In this document: in pieces, positions 1 through 8,902 of the stretch | How the letters are laid out: each line of letters begins with the position of its first letter | Numbering within the stretch: position 1 is the first letter of the stretch | DNA from: Dysgonomonas sp. HDW5A | Lineage (GTDB): Bacteria > Bacteroidota > Bacteroidia > Bacteroidales > Dysgonomonadaceae | Assembly (NCBI RefSeq): GCF_011299555.1 | Contig: NZ_CP049857.1 | Span: 1,302,001 to 1,366,000 of the forward strand | DNA length: 64,000 nt | Direction: 5' to 3' | Position numbers and translations under genes: made by a program | The notes under the pieces: model-generated | The model's database searches: none | What the model was told of the DNA's origin: nothing | Seen by the model: the letters and a program-made list of their open reading frames with translations, nothing else

Positions 1-1179
1 AATAATAGTCGCAAAAGCAGGAGTCTTAAATTTCTTATGAATCTTACCAAACTTAGGCCAGAGAAGACCATCGCGGCTCATTGTCATCCAGATACGGGGT
101 TGCCCAATCTGGAATACTAATATGGCACTCGTAATGGCTATTACTGCACTTACCGATATAACACCTGCAATAAAATCCATATCGACCAGTTGAAAGACAT
201 ACGCTAAAGGATCGTCAACACCCAATTCCTTGTAGCTAACCATACCAGTCAGCACCAGTGTTATTGCAATATATAATATAGTACATACTGCTAAACAATA
301 GAGCATGGCACGGGGCATATCACGTTGTGGATTTTTACATTCTTCGGCTGTAGTAGAAACTGAGTCGAACCCGACAAATGAGAAAAAGACAGCAGCAACT
401 CCGCCTAATACTCCGCCTACCCCATTGGGTGCAAATGGAGACCAATTAGCAGGCTTCACAAAGAAAAATCCGGCTAGAATTACAAACAAGATAATCCCGA
501 CTTTAAGGTAAACCAAAAGATTATTTACTGTTTTTGATTCCTTGATGCCAACAAAAACCAATGATGTAAGAAGTATAATAATACCTCCCGCAGGTAAATT
601 AATCAGTATTTTGTATCCGAAAATTTCAGGAGCACTACGGTATATTTCAGCAGATTGTATAACATTGGTAGGAAGATCTGGTATATTTGCCATGACTTTC
701 TGATAGGACTCGTAGGCACTTAAATAGCCTATAGAAAGGTAATGCGGAAAGTGTATACCAAATCCTTCGAGCATCGTAGTAAAGTATCCCGACCAGGAGA
801 TGGCAATAACCATATTTGATACTGAGTATTCGAGAATAAGAGCCCAACCTATTGCCCAAGCAAAGATTTCACCTAATGTTGCATAGGTATAGGTATAAGC
901 ACTACCGCTTGTAGATATCATCGATGCAAACTGTGCATAGCATAAAGCTGTAAAAACACAGGCAATGGCAACGAATACAAAAAGCAGTGAAACCGCAGGG
1001 CCTCCTTGAAAAGCCGCCCGACCGATTGTACTGAAAATACCTGCTCCAATTATTGCCGCAATACCAAACAGGGTAAGATCTTTAACGCCTAATACTCTTT
1101 TAAGTCCATGATCCTGAATTTCTCCTACATGACCTCCTTTAGTTATATCTTTTCTCCTAAACAGGGAGTTTAAATCCAT
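1..1179 (-). CDS. APC-family amino acid permease (C-terminus beyond window)
   Basis: Inner-membrane amino acid transporter of the APC superfamily (YfnA / cationic amino acid permease type). The 393 codons present read without a stop. The N-terminus has LFGIAAIIGAGIF around residues 39-51, the unwound-helix motif of TM1 in this superfamily, followed by many hydrophobic helices. FVGFDSVSTTAEECKNPQRD lies near residues 280-300 and a KTPAFATII segment closes the visible part; both are typical of this subgroup. The ATG at 1179 overlaps the TAA of the upstream acyltransferase gene by one base (TAATG), which suggests translational coupling. The substrate cannot be told from sequence. The family is usually somewhat longer, so the last helices lie outside the window. 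Confidence 0.9.
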   Translation of the reverse strand, partial: MDLNSLFRRKDITKGGHVGEIQDHGLKRVLGVKDLTLFGIAAIIGAGIFSTIGRAAFQGGPAVSLLFVFVAIACVFTALCYAQFASMISTSGSAYTYTYATLGEIFAWAIGWALILEYSVSNMVIAISWSGYFTTMLEGFGIHFPHYLSIGYLSAYESYQKVMANIPDLPTNVIQSAEIYRSAPEIFGYKILINLPAGGIIILLTSLVFVGIKESKTVNNLLVYLKVGIILFVILAGFFFVKPANWSPFAPNGVGGVLGGVAAVFFSFVGFDSVSTTAEECKNPQRDMPRAMLYCLAVCTILYIAITLVLTGMVSYKELGVDDPLAYVFQLVDMDFIAGVISVSAVIAITSAILVFQIGQPRIWMTMSRDGLLWPKFGKIHKKFKTPAFATII

Positions 1180-2126
1180 TATTGTAGTGTTATATTTATT
1201 TGATAGGTGTCGTATATAATGCCTCTCGCTCCAAAACCTTCTTTCTGGGAAATCAAGCCTTCGTTGAGAAAATGACCACTATCTTCGTTAGATGTTCCAA
1301 AATCGAAATACTTCTTCTTGACAAAAACCTTATTTATCAAGTGGTCGAATAACAGGTCTAATGCACCAGCCTCTTTTCCTTCTTCCGAAGCCGATATATA
1401 TTGAGAATGAGCCACTGTAGCTGTTTCGAAAATTAAGCAACCCGCCAAAATCCTATTCTCTTTTAAAGTGCAGAATAATCGGATATTATCGGGAAATTGA
1501 TTCCTCAAATACGCTATTTCGTCTAATGAATGAGTGGCAACTGCCTGATGATTTTCTTTAAGATTCTCTTCGAGAACAGCCCAGAATTCGGGTAAAGAAT
1601 CCGATTCGCACACAATGAGATTTTGTTTTTCGGCTTTCTTCAGTTGTCTTTTTCGTAGTTCCGAATAGCCCAGCTTGGCGGAAAGATCAACTGTTGAAGA
1701 TATCGTCCTCGACAATAGTGTTGCTTTATTTCTAAAGAGGGCATATAAATCATCCTCAGAAGGATAGCGATGGTATATATGCGGAATCGGTTTATATATA
1801 ATCTTGCTTATTTTGTTTTCTTGCAGATACTTTACAACTGTATCTAATATCTCAATTGCCTGAGGTGTTTTAGTATCCTCCGAAAGAATTAAGCCTCCAT
1901 AGGTTAAGCCTTGATGGGAGTAGAATACTTGTTCCGATATATTTGCCGGAAGTAGAGCAATCAGCTTGTTCTTATCGAAGAACATCAAAGAATAATCGTG
2001 AAACCGACCGGAATGATACTCCATATAATCCCTGTAAAACAGAAAAGTACCGTTTCGGGAAAAAGACACAAAGTCATCCCAAACGGACTTATATTCGGTA
2101 TTATATTTTTCAATTCTGATCGACAT
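1179..2126 (-). CDS. GNAT/FemAB-like acyltransferase
   Basis: A 315-residue protein resembling the GNAT_acetyltransf_6/FemAB-like group (peptidoglycan-bridge or cell-surface aminoacyl/acyl transferases). Visible features are an N-terminal half with FLFYRDYMEYHS near residues 29-40, and a C-terminal half with ILAGCLIFETATVAHSQYIS followed by a KKKYFDFGTSNEDSG segment. The latter matches the C-terminal core of this fold. No signal peptide or membrane helix is evident, so it is cytoplasmic. It lies downstream of the double-cupin sugar isomerase gene and upstream of the permease, all in one direction. The acyl donor and acceptor are unknown; a role in envelope glycan modification is an inference from the QdtA-like neighbour. 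Confidence 0.7.
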   Translation of the reverse strand: MSIRIEKYNTEYKSVWDDFVSFSRNGTFLFYRDYMEYHSGRFHDYSLMFFDKNKLIALLPANISEQVFYSHQGLTYGGLILSEDTKTPQAIEILDTVVKYLQENKISKIIYKPIPHIYHRYPSEDDLYALFRNKATLLSRTISSTVDLSAKLGYSELRKRQLKKAEKQNLIVCESDSLPEFWAVLEENLKENHQAVATHSLDEIAYLRNQFPDNIRLFCTLKENRILAGCLIFETATVAHSQYISASEEGKEAGALDLLFDHLINKVFVKKKYFDFGTSNEDSGHFLNEGLISQKEGFGARGIIYDTYQINITLQ

Positions 2127-2158
2127 ATCAATGAATCTTTTCTTCTAATGAAAAAATC

Positions 2159-2174
2159 AAGTCTCTAAGACCTT
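2159..2174. repeat. Degenerate copy of the dispersed AAGGTCTGAGACCTT palindrome
   Basis: AAGTCTCTAAGACCTT followed by AT, preceded by AAAATC. It resembles the core palindrome found at eleven other sites in the window. It spans the stop codon of the double-cupin gene (TAG at 2167-2165, minus strand) and lies 33 bases before the acyltransferase start. Confidence 0.5.
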
Positions 2175-3055
2175 ATCTTTTTGAAATCGCTGTATCTGCG
2201 AATATAGTCTTCTTCCGTATATATTTCAGAAGCCAAAACTAAACAAATAGCTCCCGATGAATAGTTGTATTCTTTAGACCATATTCCGGGCAAAACATGT
2301 ATGCCTTGTATCGGTCTGTTTACAGTTATCGTTTTTCTATGTTTACCATCATCCAACTCTACATCAAAACTGCCACTGGCTGCTACCAGAAATTGATGGC
2401 ACTGTTTATGTGCATGCATGCCTCTCGTTTTTCCATAAGGAATGTCATATACAAAAAACACGCGTTTAACATCAAAAGGTATATCTACCGAACAGTGTAC
2501 AGGAGTTAAGTTACCTGCTCTGCTTTTTATGGTTGGCAATTCAACAGGCAAACAACCAAAAACTGTATTTTTCTGTGGTAAAACTTCAACCATAGGGTTA
2601 GGTAAAGCCACAGATTCAATAGTCTCCGATTGAATTTCACCGGCTTTTATAAATTGCTTGAAAAGTCTATAGTTTCGAATATATTCACTTTCATCGTAAG
2701 CCCCTGAGGATATAACAAGGCAGACTGAGTTTGTAGCAAAATTTTCTAAAGTACGCCACATTTTAGCAGGTACATACAATGCCTTATATGCTCTGTTTAA
2801 TTGATAACGGCGGGTTTCTTTTCCATCATTCAGAACAACATCAAAACTACCGGAAAGTGCAATGATTATTTCTTCCTGATTTTTGAAGGCATGACTACCT
2901 CTTTTCTGTCCGGCAGGAACGTCATATATCCAATAAACACGAGCTATTTTGAACGGGATTTGTCCGCTTTCTTCAATAAAAGAAAGATTTCCTCTTGCAT
3001 CCTCCACTTTGGGAAGCTCCAAGATTCGCTCTTTTATTTTTATTTTTGAAGCCAC
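2165..3055 (-). CDS. Tandem QdtA/FdtA-type sugar 3,4-ketoisomerase-like cupin protein
   Basis: Two consecutive copies of the roughly 135-residue cupin domain of TDP-4-keto-6-deoxyhexose 3,4-ketoisomerases (FdtA/QdtA/WxcM C-terminal family), about residues 8-140 and 155-293. These enzymes move a keto group on nucleotide sugars that feed O-antigen or S-layer glycans. The second copy carries the usual RGMHAHKQCHQF. The first reads RGSHAFKNQEE, so the second histidine of the HxH pair is Phe; this copy is probably inactive or altered. Single-domain members are about 140 residues, so this is a duplication/fusion. The start codon lies 16 bases inside the end of the EnvC-like gene, suggesting coupling. 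No TDP-sugar cluster is visible nearby. Confidence 0.85.
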   Translation of the reverse strand: MASKIKIKERILELPKVEDARGNLSFIEESGQIPFKIARVYWIYDVPAGQKRGSHAFKNQEEIIIALSGSFDVVLNDGKETRRYQLNRAYKALYVPAKMWRTLENFATNSVCLVISSGAYDESEYIRNYRLFKQFIKAGEIQSETIESVALPNPMVEVLPQKNTVFGCLPVELPTIKSRAGNLTPVHCSVDIPFDVKRVFFVYDIPYGKTRGMHAHKQCHQFLVAASGSFDVELDDGKHRKTITVNRPIQGIHVLPGIWSKEYNYSSGAICLVLASEIYTEEDYIRRYSDFKKIRS

Positions 3056-4431
3056 GGCTCAGGATTCAATTTGTTTGTTCCCTGCCACAACTGGAAGTGC
3101 AGTTGAGAGTTTCCTGTATCCGAATCGGTATAAACTGTACCCAAGGCTTGTCCTGCCGAAATTTTTTGTCCCTGCTTTACAAATATCTGTTGAATATTTC
3201 CGTAAAACGAATAATATCCGCCATGCCGTATAATAATACAGTTATTAAATCCTGGGAATGCAACAACACGAGAAACTTCTCCTCCGAAAACGGCACGAGC
3301 CTGAGCTCCCGCTCTAGCCTGTATATCAATACCATTACTATTGGTTGTCACTCGCCATCGACTATTTTGCTGTGTACCAAAACGCCCGACGATACTATAA
3401 CTACCTGTTACAGGCATAGGCAGACGTCCTTTGTTTGCAGCAAAATTAGATGATAATTTAAAATTTTCGGCTGTCACAGTCGGAGTAGCCATAGCCACCT
3501 CTTCGGTCTCTCTCGATGGAGCTTCCGTTTCAACCTTTGGAGAAACCTCTTTTTCTTTTGGTGATTCTGTTTTCGGCGGTACTTTGGCTGCTCTTGCAGC
3601 TTCACGTTTTGCCTTTTCGGCTCTTTCGGCACGCTCTCTTTTTAAACGTTCTCTACGAGCCTGCTCTTCTGCAAGGCGTTTTGCTTCACGCTCCTGACGA
3701 GCCACTTCTTGTGCTATAAGTTTTTCTATTTGAGCATTAAGGTTATCGGCTTGCTTTTGTTTGGTTTGCAAAATACTTTGTAATTCCTTTTGCTTTTTAC
3801 TTGCATCCGAAACCTCCTGTTTATGAACCTGTTCTTCTTTTTGCAAATTGGTTTGCTCCTTTTCCCGATTTCCTAACAAAGCCTTTTTCTCAGCCTTCGA
3901 TTTTTCGAGAGCCGCTTTCTTTTCCTGCAAAAGTTTTTGTTTTTCCTTAATCTCTGTGATTTGATTATCACGCCATTGTGAGTAATCTTTCAAATACTTC
4001 ATACGGCGAAGAGATTCAGCTAAAGAACTTCCCGACAGTACAAATAATAATTTATTACCACTTTGTTTTCTCAGAACAATTCCCTCAACCGCTCGTGCAT
4101 ACGATTTCTGCTGCCCCTTTAGATTAGCGGTAAGTATAACGATCTCTTTTTCCGTAGCAGCTTCCTGCTCGGCAATTGCACTCATCTCGTCATTTAACAA
4201 CGAAATCAACCGCTGACGTGAACTTATTTGCTCCGTCAAGAGATTGATTCTGCTTAATAATGTGGATGTATTTTTCTTTGTTTCGTTCAACAATAACGTT
4301 GTACTTTCTATCTCGCGTAAAGCCAATTTTCTCTTATTCTCCAGATCTTTTATTTTATTCGACTGGGGAAAAACAAATAGGGTTGAAAGAAATAATATAA
4401 ATAAAACAAGTACTGATCTCATCTTAGTCAT
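3040..4431 (-). CDS. EnvC-like murein hydrolase activator (degenerate LytM/M23 domain)
   Basis: A 463-residue exported protein. It has a signal peptide at residues 1-23 (cleavage after FPQ or nearby), a long coiled coil at about 25-270 rich in K/E/Q, then a C-terminal M23/LytM domain from about 340. Active M23 enzymes use HxGxD, a His in YxHL and HxH. Here these read SNGIDI, YGNI and QLHFQL, so several zinc/catalytic histidines are missing. This matches EnvC/NlpD-type activators, which switch on amidases at the division septum rather than cut peptidoglycan. It follows dut, the TPR gene and the DUF4292 gene, a conserved Bacteroidales order. Two palindrome copies sit directly before the start. 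A second ATG lies at 4422. Confidence 0.88.
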   Translation of the reverse strand: MTKMRSVLVLFILFLSTLFVFPQSNKIKDLENKRKLALREIESTTLLLNETKKNTSTLLSRINLLTEQISSRQRLISLLNDEMSAIAEQEAATEKEIVILTANLKGQQKSYARAVEGIVLRKQSGNKLLFVLSGSSLAESLRRMKYLKDYSQWRDNQITEIKEKQKLLQEKKAALEKSKAEKKALLGNREKEQTNLQKEEQVHKQEVSDASKKQKELQSILQTKQKQADNLNAQIEKLIAQEVARQEREAKRLAEEQARRERLKRERAERAEKAKREAARAAKVPPKTESPKEKEVSPKVETEAPSRETEEVAMATPTVTAENFKLSSNFAANKGRLPMPVTGSYSIVGRFGTQQNSRWRVTTNSNGIDIQARAGAQARAVFGGEVSRVVAFPGFNNCIIIRHGGYYSFYGNIQQIFVKQGQKISAGQALGTVYTDSDTGNSQLHFQLWQGTNKLNPEPWLQK

Positions 4432-4433
4432 TG

Positions 4434-4448
4434 AAGGTCATCGACCTG
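4434..4448. repeat. Dispersed palindrome, copy nearest the EnvC-like start
   Basis: On the gene strand CAGGTC-GAT-GACCTT, ending three bases before the ATG of the EnvC-like gene. It shares the AGGTC/GACCT arms with a different central triplet. It lies 22 bases centre to centre from the next copy. Confidence 0.6.
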
Positions 4449-4455
4449 TTTGTTT

Positions 4456-4470
4456 AAGGTCACAGACCTT
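4456..4470. repeat. Dispersed palindrome, second tandem copy before the EnvC-like gene
   Basis: On the gene strand AATAAAAAGGTC-TGT-GACCTTAAA. This is the full flanked form of the element, in the same orientation as the gene, within the probable 5' leader. Confidence 0.75.
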
Positions 4471-4622
4471 TTTATTATTTTATTGAATAACTATTCACAT
4501 AGAATTGCTTACACGAAATAAAGATAGCAAACTTACTTAAATTCACTGAACTATTTATTGCTTTGGCAAATTTAAAAACAATAGATAGTTATGATTTTAA
4601 TCATATTCTTAAATATTTACTT

Positions 4623-5477
4623 TTACTTAATATAGTTTTTCAGAATATCCGATACCGAAACTCTGGTATATTTAGCAGGTAAACTATTATCTACAGTCAG
4701 TTCTTTATCAAAGTCCAATCCCGAATTAGACATTATCAGTTTGACTTTTTTCTTATTAAAATCGACATTAGCCTCCATTGTAGTCGGATACAAAGATGCA
4801 CTTTCTTTTACAAAATCACGATATATCCACCTCAATGAGTATTTCCCATCACGGGCAGTTATATGTGTTTCGGAAACCCGATCGTTCGGATCAATTACAA
4901 AACGATACGACAAGCCTACTTTATCTTTTGTTTCCAGATGGTACTTTCCACCATTCATCGTGATATCATACAGATTGTAATCAGTACCACCGACCTTACT
5001 CTTTCCCGGAATAAACAACGCATCTGTAAATAACGCTTGCAGATTGTTGTAGTTAAACTGTATTCCTCGTTCTTGCTCAAGATCTTTTATATTCTCAACA
5101 GCATATTTCTTGGATAAACGGTCTATAACATATACCGAATCGGGAGTGATGCTTAGTCTGAAAACTTCTGAATTAATAAACGGTGCCCGTATCGATAATT
5201 GTATTATCTCGTCTCTCACAATCTTTAATTGGCTGTTCACTTTCATTCCGGATTCTTTTGATCCGGATATCATTTCCAAAGCAATCTTACCACTGATTGT
5301 TTTATAGTCTGTTTCGGCAGATAGAACATCTTTTACAACCTGATCGTGTGTTTTAGCAACCACCGATCCATCGTTGCTTACGATTGACTTAGACGATTTA
5401 CAAGACGAAACCAAAGCAATCAGACTAAAGAAGAAAGCGAGTTTATAGATATTTTTTATGCTATTTGCATTCATCAT
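4623..5477 (-). CDS. DUF4292-type outer-membrane lipoprotein
   Basis: A 284-residue predicted lipoprotein. The hydrophobic leader ends in LVSSC, with the lipidated Cys at residue 26 followed by KSSKS. The rest looks like the DUF4292 family, whose members resemble LolA/LolB-type half-barrels (KTISGKIALEMISGSKESG near residues 59-77; a repeated beta pattern to the end). The family function is not established; handling of lipids or lipoproteins is only a structural inference. The start overlaps the stop of the upstream TPR gene as ATGATGA, so the two are probably translated together. The position between the TPR and EnvC-like genes is conserved in Bacteroidales. Confidence 0.82.
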   Translation of the reverse strand: MMNANSIKNIYKLAFFFSLIALVSSCKSSKSIVSNDGSVVAKTHDQVVKDVLSAETDYKTISGKIALEMISGSKESGMKVNSQLKIVRDEIIQLSIRAPFINSEVFRLSITPDSVYVIDRLSKKYAVENIKDLEQERGIQFNYNNLQALFTDALFIPGKSKVGGTDYNLYDITMNGGKYHLETKDKVGLSYRFVIDPNDRVSETHITARDGKYSLRWIYRDFVKESASLYPTTMEANVDFNKKKVKLIMSNSGLDFDKELTVDNSLPAKYTRVSVSDILKNYIK

Positions 5478-7228
5478 TTTATAGGATTAGGAGCAATAAA
5501 CGTTTTTGTTTCTATCTTTTTATCCAGAGTTTTAGATTCACTGCCTTTCTCTTTGGCTTTCTGCCAATATATCACAGCATTTTCCTTGTCATCAGTCATA
5601 TATAAGACATCACCATAGTGTTCCAGCACTTCGGCACTAATCTCTTTTTCTTTTTCCTCGCTGTATTTCACAGCATTTTCAAGATATATTTTAGCTGTAG
5701 TATAAGCACCTTGCATAAATAATATCCAGCCATATGTATCCAAGTACGTTGGATTAGTGGGTTCTGCTTTTATTGTAATGCTACTCATATTTTCAGCACG
5801 ATCCAGATCTTTATGAGTAAGCGACAAGTAATAACTATAGTTATTTAACACCCCCAGATTTTGAGGATTGTATTTCAACGATTTATCAAATTCGATAAAA
5901 GCACTGTCCTGCTGTTTCAATTCATAATAGATACTACCCTTCTGACCATAAAACTCAGATAGTAAACGTGGATTATTTTCTGCGAAACCGATTCCTCTGT
6001 TTAAAGTTTGGAGAGCCTGTTTGAATTCCTTTTTCTGATATTCACCTACCGATAAGTAGAAGTAAAACAAAGGTTCTTCGGGCAAATATACTATAGCTGA
6101 CTTACATACATCGATAAGAGCATCTATGCTATCTACATCTGTCGATTGAAGCAATTGTTCCCATCCCACAGGATTTGTAGGATCAGATTCTGCATAAACG
6201 CGATATTGAAAGTTAGCCTCTTTTTTCTTATCCTGAACCATCAGCAGATTACCATAAAGCAAGTTAAACTTTGCCTCTTGAGGAAACTCTATCATTAAAG
6301 AATCAAGAAGGGCATTAGCCGGAGCCAAATCTTGTTTGTTCTGTTGTAAGATTCCGATGTATTGACTTAATATTCCGATTTTAGTATCAACATCCGTTTT
6401 GGCACTAAATAGAGCTGCACGAAGTTCGGCCTCAGCTTTCGGCTGATCATCAATGGTCTGATAGTAATTAGCCATCGATGTAATCAGATACGGATCTTCA
6501 GGATCTATCGATTTAGCTTTGGTCAAAGCAACATAAGCTTCTTTAGTCTTCCCATCCTGCAGGTATAAATTACCCAGCAATATATAATATCTTATTTCCT
6601 GAGGGTATTTATCTATGTATTTTTGAACCTCTGCATATGCCTTTTTCTTGTCATTAAGAGCTGAGTAGAGTTTGAACTTCTGGATAGTAATTTTTTCGTT
6701 CATACCCATAGTACGCTCCAAATCATTTAACGCTTGAATAGAGTTGTTTAAATCACCATCAAGACGATATACCTCCGACAGGTACATATACAATTCTATT
6801 TTTGAAGTATTGAGATTAATCAATTTTTGATAAATCGCTGCCGCATCCTTATACTCTTGTCTCTCGGCATAAGATGCTGCAAGAGCCATATTATAATAAA
6901 AATTGTCAGGATCGTAATTTGCCGCCTTTTTATAATAGGTATACGCCTCGTCTTTATTCTGAATAGAGTTGAAGAAATTACCCAATTCGAATAATACACT
7001 GGCATTTGTCGAATCTATCTTCATACAATATTGGAGATAATCATAAGTTGCTCCATATTGCTCAATAGATTTACTATTCATGGCATTATAAAAATAATAG
7101 TCAAATTTGCGTTGATCGTCCAAGCTAAGAGATTCGGTTACAACCGCAGAAGCTGTCTGAGCAAATATATTATTGATGCCTAAAACAAATACTATAAGGA
7201 ATAGAATCGGATATTTACATTTTGACAT
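5474..7228 (-). CDS. Secreted tetratricopeptide-repeat protein
   Basis: A 584-residue protein with a signal peptide (about residues 1-24, ending near IFAQ) and roughly a dozen TPR units across residues 30-560. Clear repeats include VLFELGNFFNSIQNKDEAYT, IRYYILLGNLYLQDGKTKEA, FYGQGSIYYELKQQDSAF-like and ILFMQGAYTTAKIYLE segments. TPR arrays are protein-protein scaffolds, and the leader places this one in the periplasm or at the outer membrane. It sits between dut and the DUF4292 lipoprotein gene. A joint role of the three exported products in envelope assembly is plausible but inferred. The start has Lys-rich residues followed by a hydrophobic core, as expected for a leader. Confidence 0.88.
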   Translation of the reverse strand: MSKCKYPILFLIVFVLGINNIFAQTASAVVTESLSLDDQRKFDYYFYNAMNSKSIEQYGATYDYLQYCMKIDSTNASVLFELGNFFNSIQNKDEAYTYYKKAANYDPDNFYYNMALAASYAERQEYKDAAAIYQKLINLNTSKIELYMYLSEVYRLDGDLNNSIQALNDLERTMGMNEKITIQKFKLYSALNDKKKAYAEVQKYIDKYPQEIRYYILLGNLYLQDGKTKEAYVALTKAKSIDPEDPYLITSMANYYQTIDDQPKAEAELRAALFSAKTDVDTKIGILSQYIGILQQNKQDLAPANALLDSLMIEFPQEAKFNLLYGNLLMVQDKKKEANFQYRVYAESDPTNPVGWEQLLQSTDVDSIDALIDVCKSAIVYLPEEPLFYFYLSVGEYQKKEFKQALQTLNRGIGFAENNPRLLSEFYGQKGSIYYELKQQDSAFIEFDKSLKYNPQNLGVLNNYSYYLSLTHKDLDRAENMSSITIKAEPTNPTYLDTYGWILFMQGAYTTAKIYLENAVKYSEEKEKEISAEVLEHYGDVLYMTDDKENAVIYWQKAKEKGSESKTLDKKIETKTFIAPNPIK

Positions 7229-7258
7229 ATATGTTTTGTGCTTAGTGTTTTGCTGTTT

Positions 7259-7690
7259 TTATTTTCCGGTGTGACCAAAACCACCTGCTCCGCGCGTCGT
7301 TTCGTCTATTGTATCTACTTCCTCCCACTCCACCGTAGCATGAGCAGCAATAACCATCTGGCAGATACGTTCTCCGTTCTGGATAGTAAAAGGTTCACTC
7401 GATAGGTTGACAAGTATTACACGTATTTCGCCACGATAATCAGCATCAATAGTTCCCGGCGAATTCAAGACAGTAAGTCCATGCTTCAGTGCCAATCCGC
7501 TTCGAGGACGTATCTGAGCCTCGTATCCTTTAGGTAATTCGATAAACAATCCTGTTGGGATTAACTTTCTCTCTAGAGGTTTCAGCACTATATCCTCGTC
7601 TATATTTGCTCTCAAGTCTAGCCCTGCCGAATACTCTGTAGCATATTCAGGAAGCGAGTGAGCCGATTTATTTATAATTTTTACTTGCAT
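7259..7690 (-). CDS. dut: Deoxyuridine 5'-triphosphate nucleotidohydrolase (dUTPase)
   Basis: Trimeric dUTPase of about 143 residues; it hydrolyses dUTP to dUMP and pyrophosphate, keeping uracil out of DNA and supplying dTMP synthesis. All five motifs are present in order: [35 protein letters not shown] and the C-terminal [10 protein letters not shown] arm that closes over the active site. The ATG at 7690 (MQVKI) is preferred; a GTG at 7699 would add only three residues. The 5' leader holds a copy of the dispersed palindrome, and a TATCTTTG -7 box lies at 7832-7839. It is the first gene of the TPR/DUF4292 set. Confidence 0.97.
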   Translation of the reverse strand: MQVKIINKSAHSLPEYATEYSAGLDLRANIDEDIVLKPLERKLIPTGLFIELPKGYEAQIRPRSGLALKHGLTVLNSPGTIDADYRGEIRVILVNLSSEPFTIQNGERICQMVIAAHATVEWEEVDTIDETTRGAGGFGHTGK

Positions 7691-7765
7691 AAGTAGCACT
7701 AATATTTATTGTTACATTTCACAACTATAACTGCCTCTCGCCATTATGCTTACCAAAGCAATAAA

Positions 7766-7780
7766 TAGGTCTGAGACCTT
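7766..7780. repeat. Dispersed palindrome in the dut leader
   Basis: TAGGTC-TGA-GACCTT, preceded by GCTTACCAAAGCAATAAA and followed by ATG. The flank closely matches the copy at 21219 (ACTTACCAAAGCGACAAA), so the conserved unit is about 35-40 bases. Its orientation is opposite to dut. Confidence 0.8.
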
Positions 7781-7831
7781 ATGTTGTGCATTCTGCTATT
7801 CAATCTGTTGCGAAATTAATTAATTCTTTAT

Positions 7832-7839
7832 CAAAGATA
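7832..7839 (-). promoter_or_regulatory. Probable dut promoter -7 box
   Basis: TATCTTTG on the minus strand, matching the Bacteroidetes TAnnTTTG -7 element. No clear -33 box. It would give a leader of about 135 bases that contains the palindrome at 7766. Confidence 0.5.
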
Positions 7840-7864
7840 CAGCAAATCATCAAAAACTTAACAT

Positions 7865-8770
7865 TTAATTAGGTTTCAACATTTTGATAAACGAAATGTT
7901 CATTAATGCTATCGCAAAAAGAATTAATACAATACCTATCCATTGATATACATTGACAGTCTCATGTATAAACAGATAAGCCATAGTTACCGAAACAGGA
8001 AGTTCTATGGAAGCGATAATACCGCCTAAACCTACTCCCACCAAAGGCATTCCCTTTGTAAACAACAAAGGAGGAAGAACTGTTCCGAAGAATGCCAAAA
8101 CAAGTCCCCAAGTCCACAATACACTGGGATCGAATTTTTGCATCAACGAGTACCCCCACACCATAGACACCATAATTAAGGAGCCTATCAGCATAAACAT
8201 ACTGCGTACCATCGGACGATAACCCGTAGCTATATTATTGGTAGCCAAGAATGTCAGACTGTAAGATATGGCAGCCAGAAATCCCCAGAAAATACCACGC
8301 CAATCGAGTTCAACATCAGCATTCAATACATTTGTTGCTAAAACAGTACCTAGCAAAACAATCAAAATAGAAACCAGCTTCACTGGTGCAGGTTTTATTT
8401 TATTTACCAAAAGATCCACAACAACGCCTATCCAAACAGACTGCATCAGCATCACAATACATACCGAAACGGGAATATATCTTAGCGAGAGATAGTAAAA
8501 GGTACTTGTCAGCCCCAACGGAATACCGCCAAGCATTAATTTAAAAATATCTTTTCGAGAGGGACGATTTATTGCTTTTGAAGACGATACCCTATTCGAT
8601 ATCAAGTTTAACAATATTATTACTGAAGCTCCAACGAGCGCTTGTGCAAACGTAAGCTCGGCAGTTGTATAACCATCTGCCAATCCTTTTTTTATAAATG
8701 TAGCTACAATTCCATAACTTGAAGCTCCAATAGCAACAAGTAAAATACCTTTTATCGACTTATTATTCAT
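7865..8770 (-). CDS. EamA/DMT-family transporter
   Basis: A 301-residue inner-membrane protein with ten hydrophobic segments in two fivefold halves, the EamA (DMT superfamily) layout. The first half starts ILLVAIGASSYGIVATFIKKG (a typical EamA opening) and the second starts near FWGFLAAISYSLTFLATNNI. C-terminal ELPVSVTMAYLFIHETVN is the usual end motif. Members export metabolites or amino acids, and some take up sugars; the substrate cannot be predicted. It is a separate unit between the phosphatase and dut, with a 94-base gap to the dut promoter box. Confidence 0.9.
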   Translation of the reverse strand: MNNKSIKGILLVAIGASSYGIVATFIKKGLADGYTTAELTFAQALVGASVIILLNLISNRVSSSKAINRPSRKDIFKLMLGGIPLGLTSTFYYLSLRYIPVSVCIVMLMQSVWIGVVVDLLVNKIKPAPVKLVSILIVLLGTVLATNVLNADVELDWRGIFWGFLAAISYSLTFLATNNIATGYRPMVRSMFMLIGSLIMVSMVWGYSLMQKFDPSVLWTWGLVLAFFGTVLPPLLFTKGMPLVGVGLGGIIASIELPVSVTMAYLFIHETVNVYQWIGIVLILFAIALMNISFIKMLKPN

Positions 8771-8902
8771 ATATATATTTTATCTCTTTCTCAACTCTTC
8801 TTTCGAGTTTTTCAAAAAAGGCTGCAGCCCTATTTTATTTCTTTGGTCAGTAAATACTGCAACCTGCACTTTATTACAAATCTCTTGCACAAAAATCAGC
8901 TA

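Noticed and set aside
8819-8832. AAGGCTGCAGCCCT near 8820 as another palindrome copy
   Set aside because: It shares only GG..CC and AT-rich flanks; the AGGTC/GACCT arms are absent.
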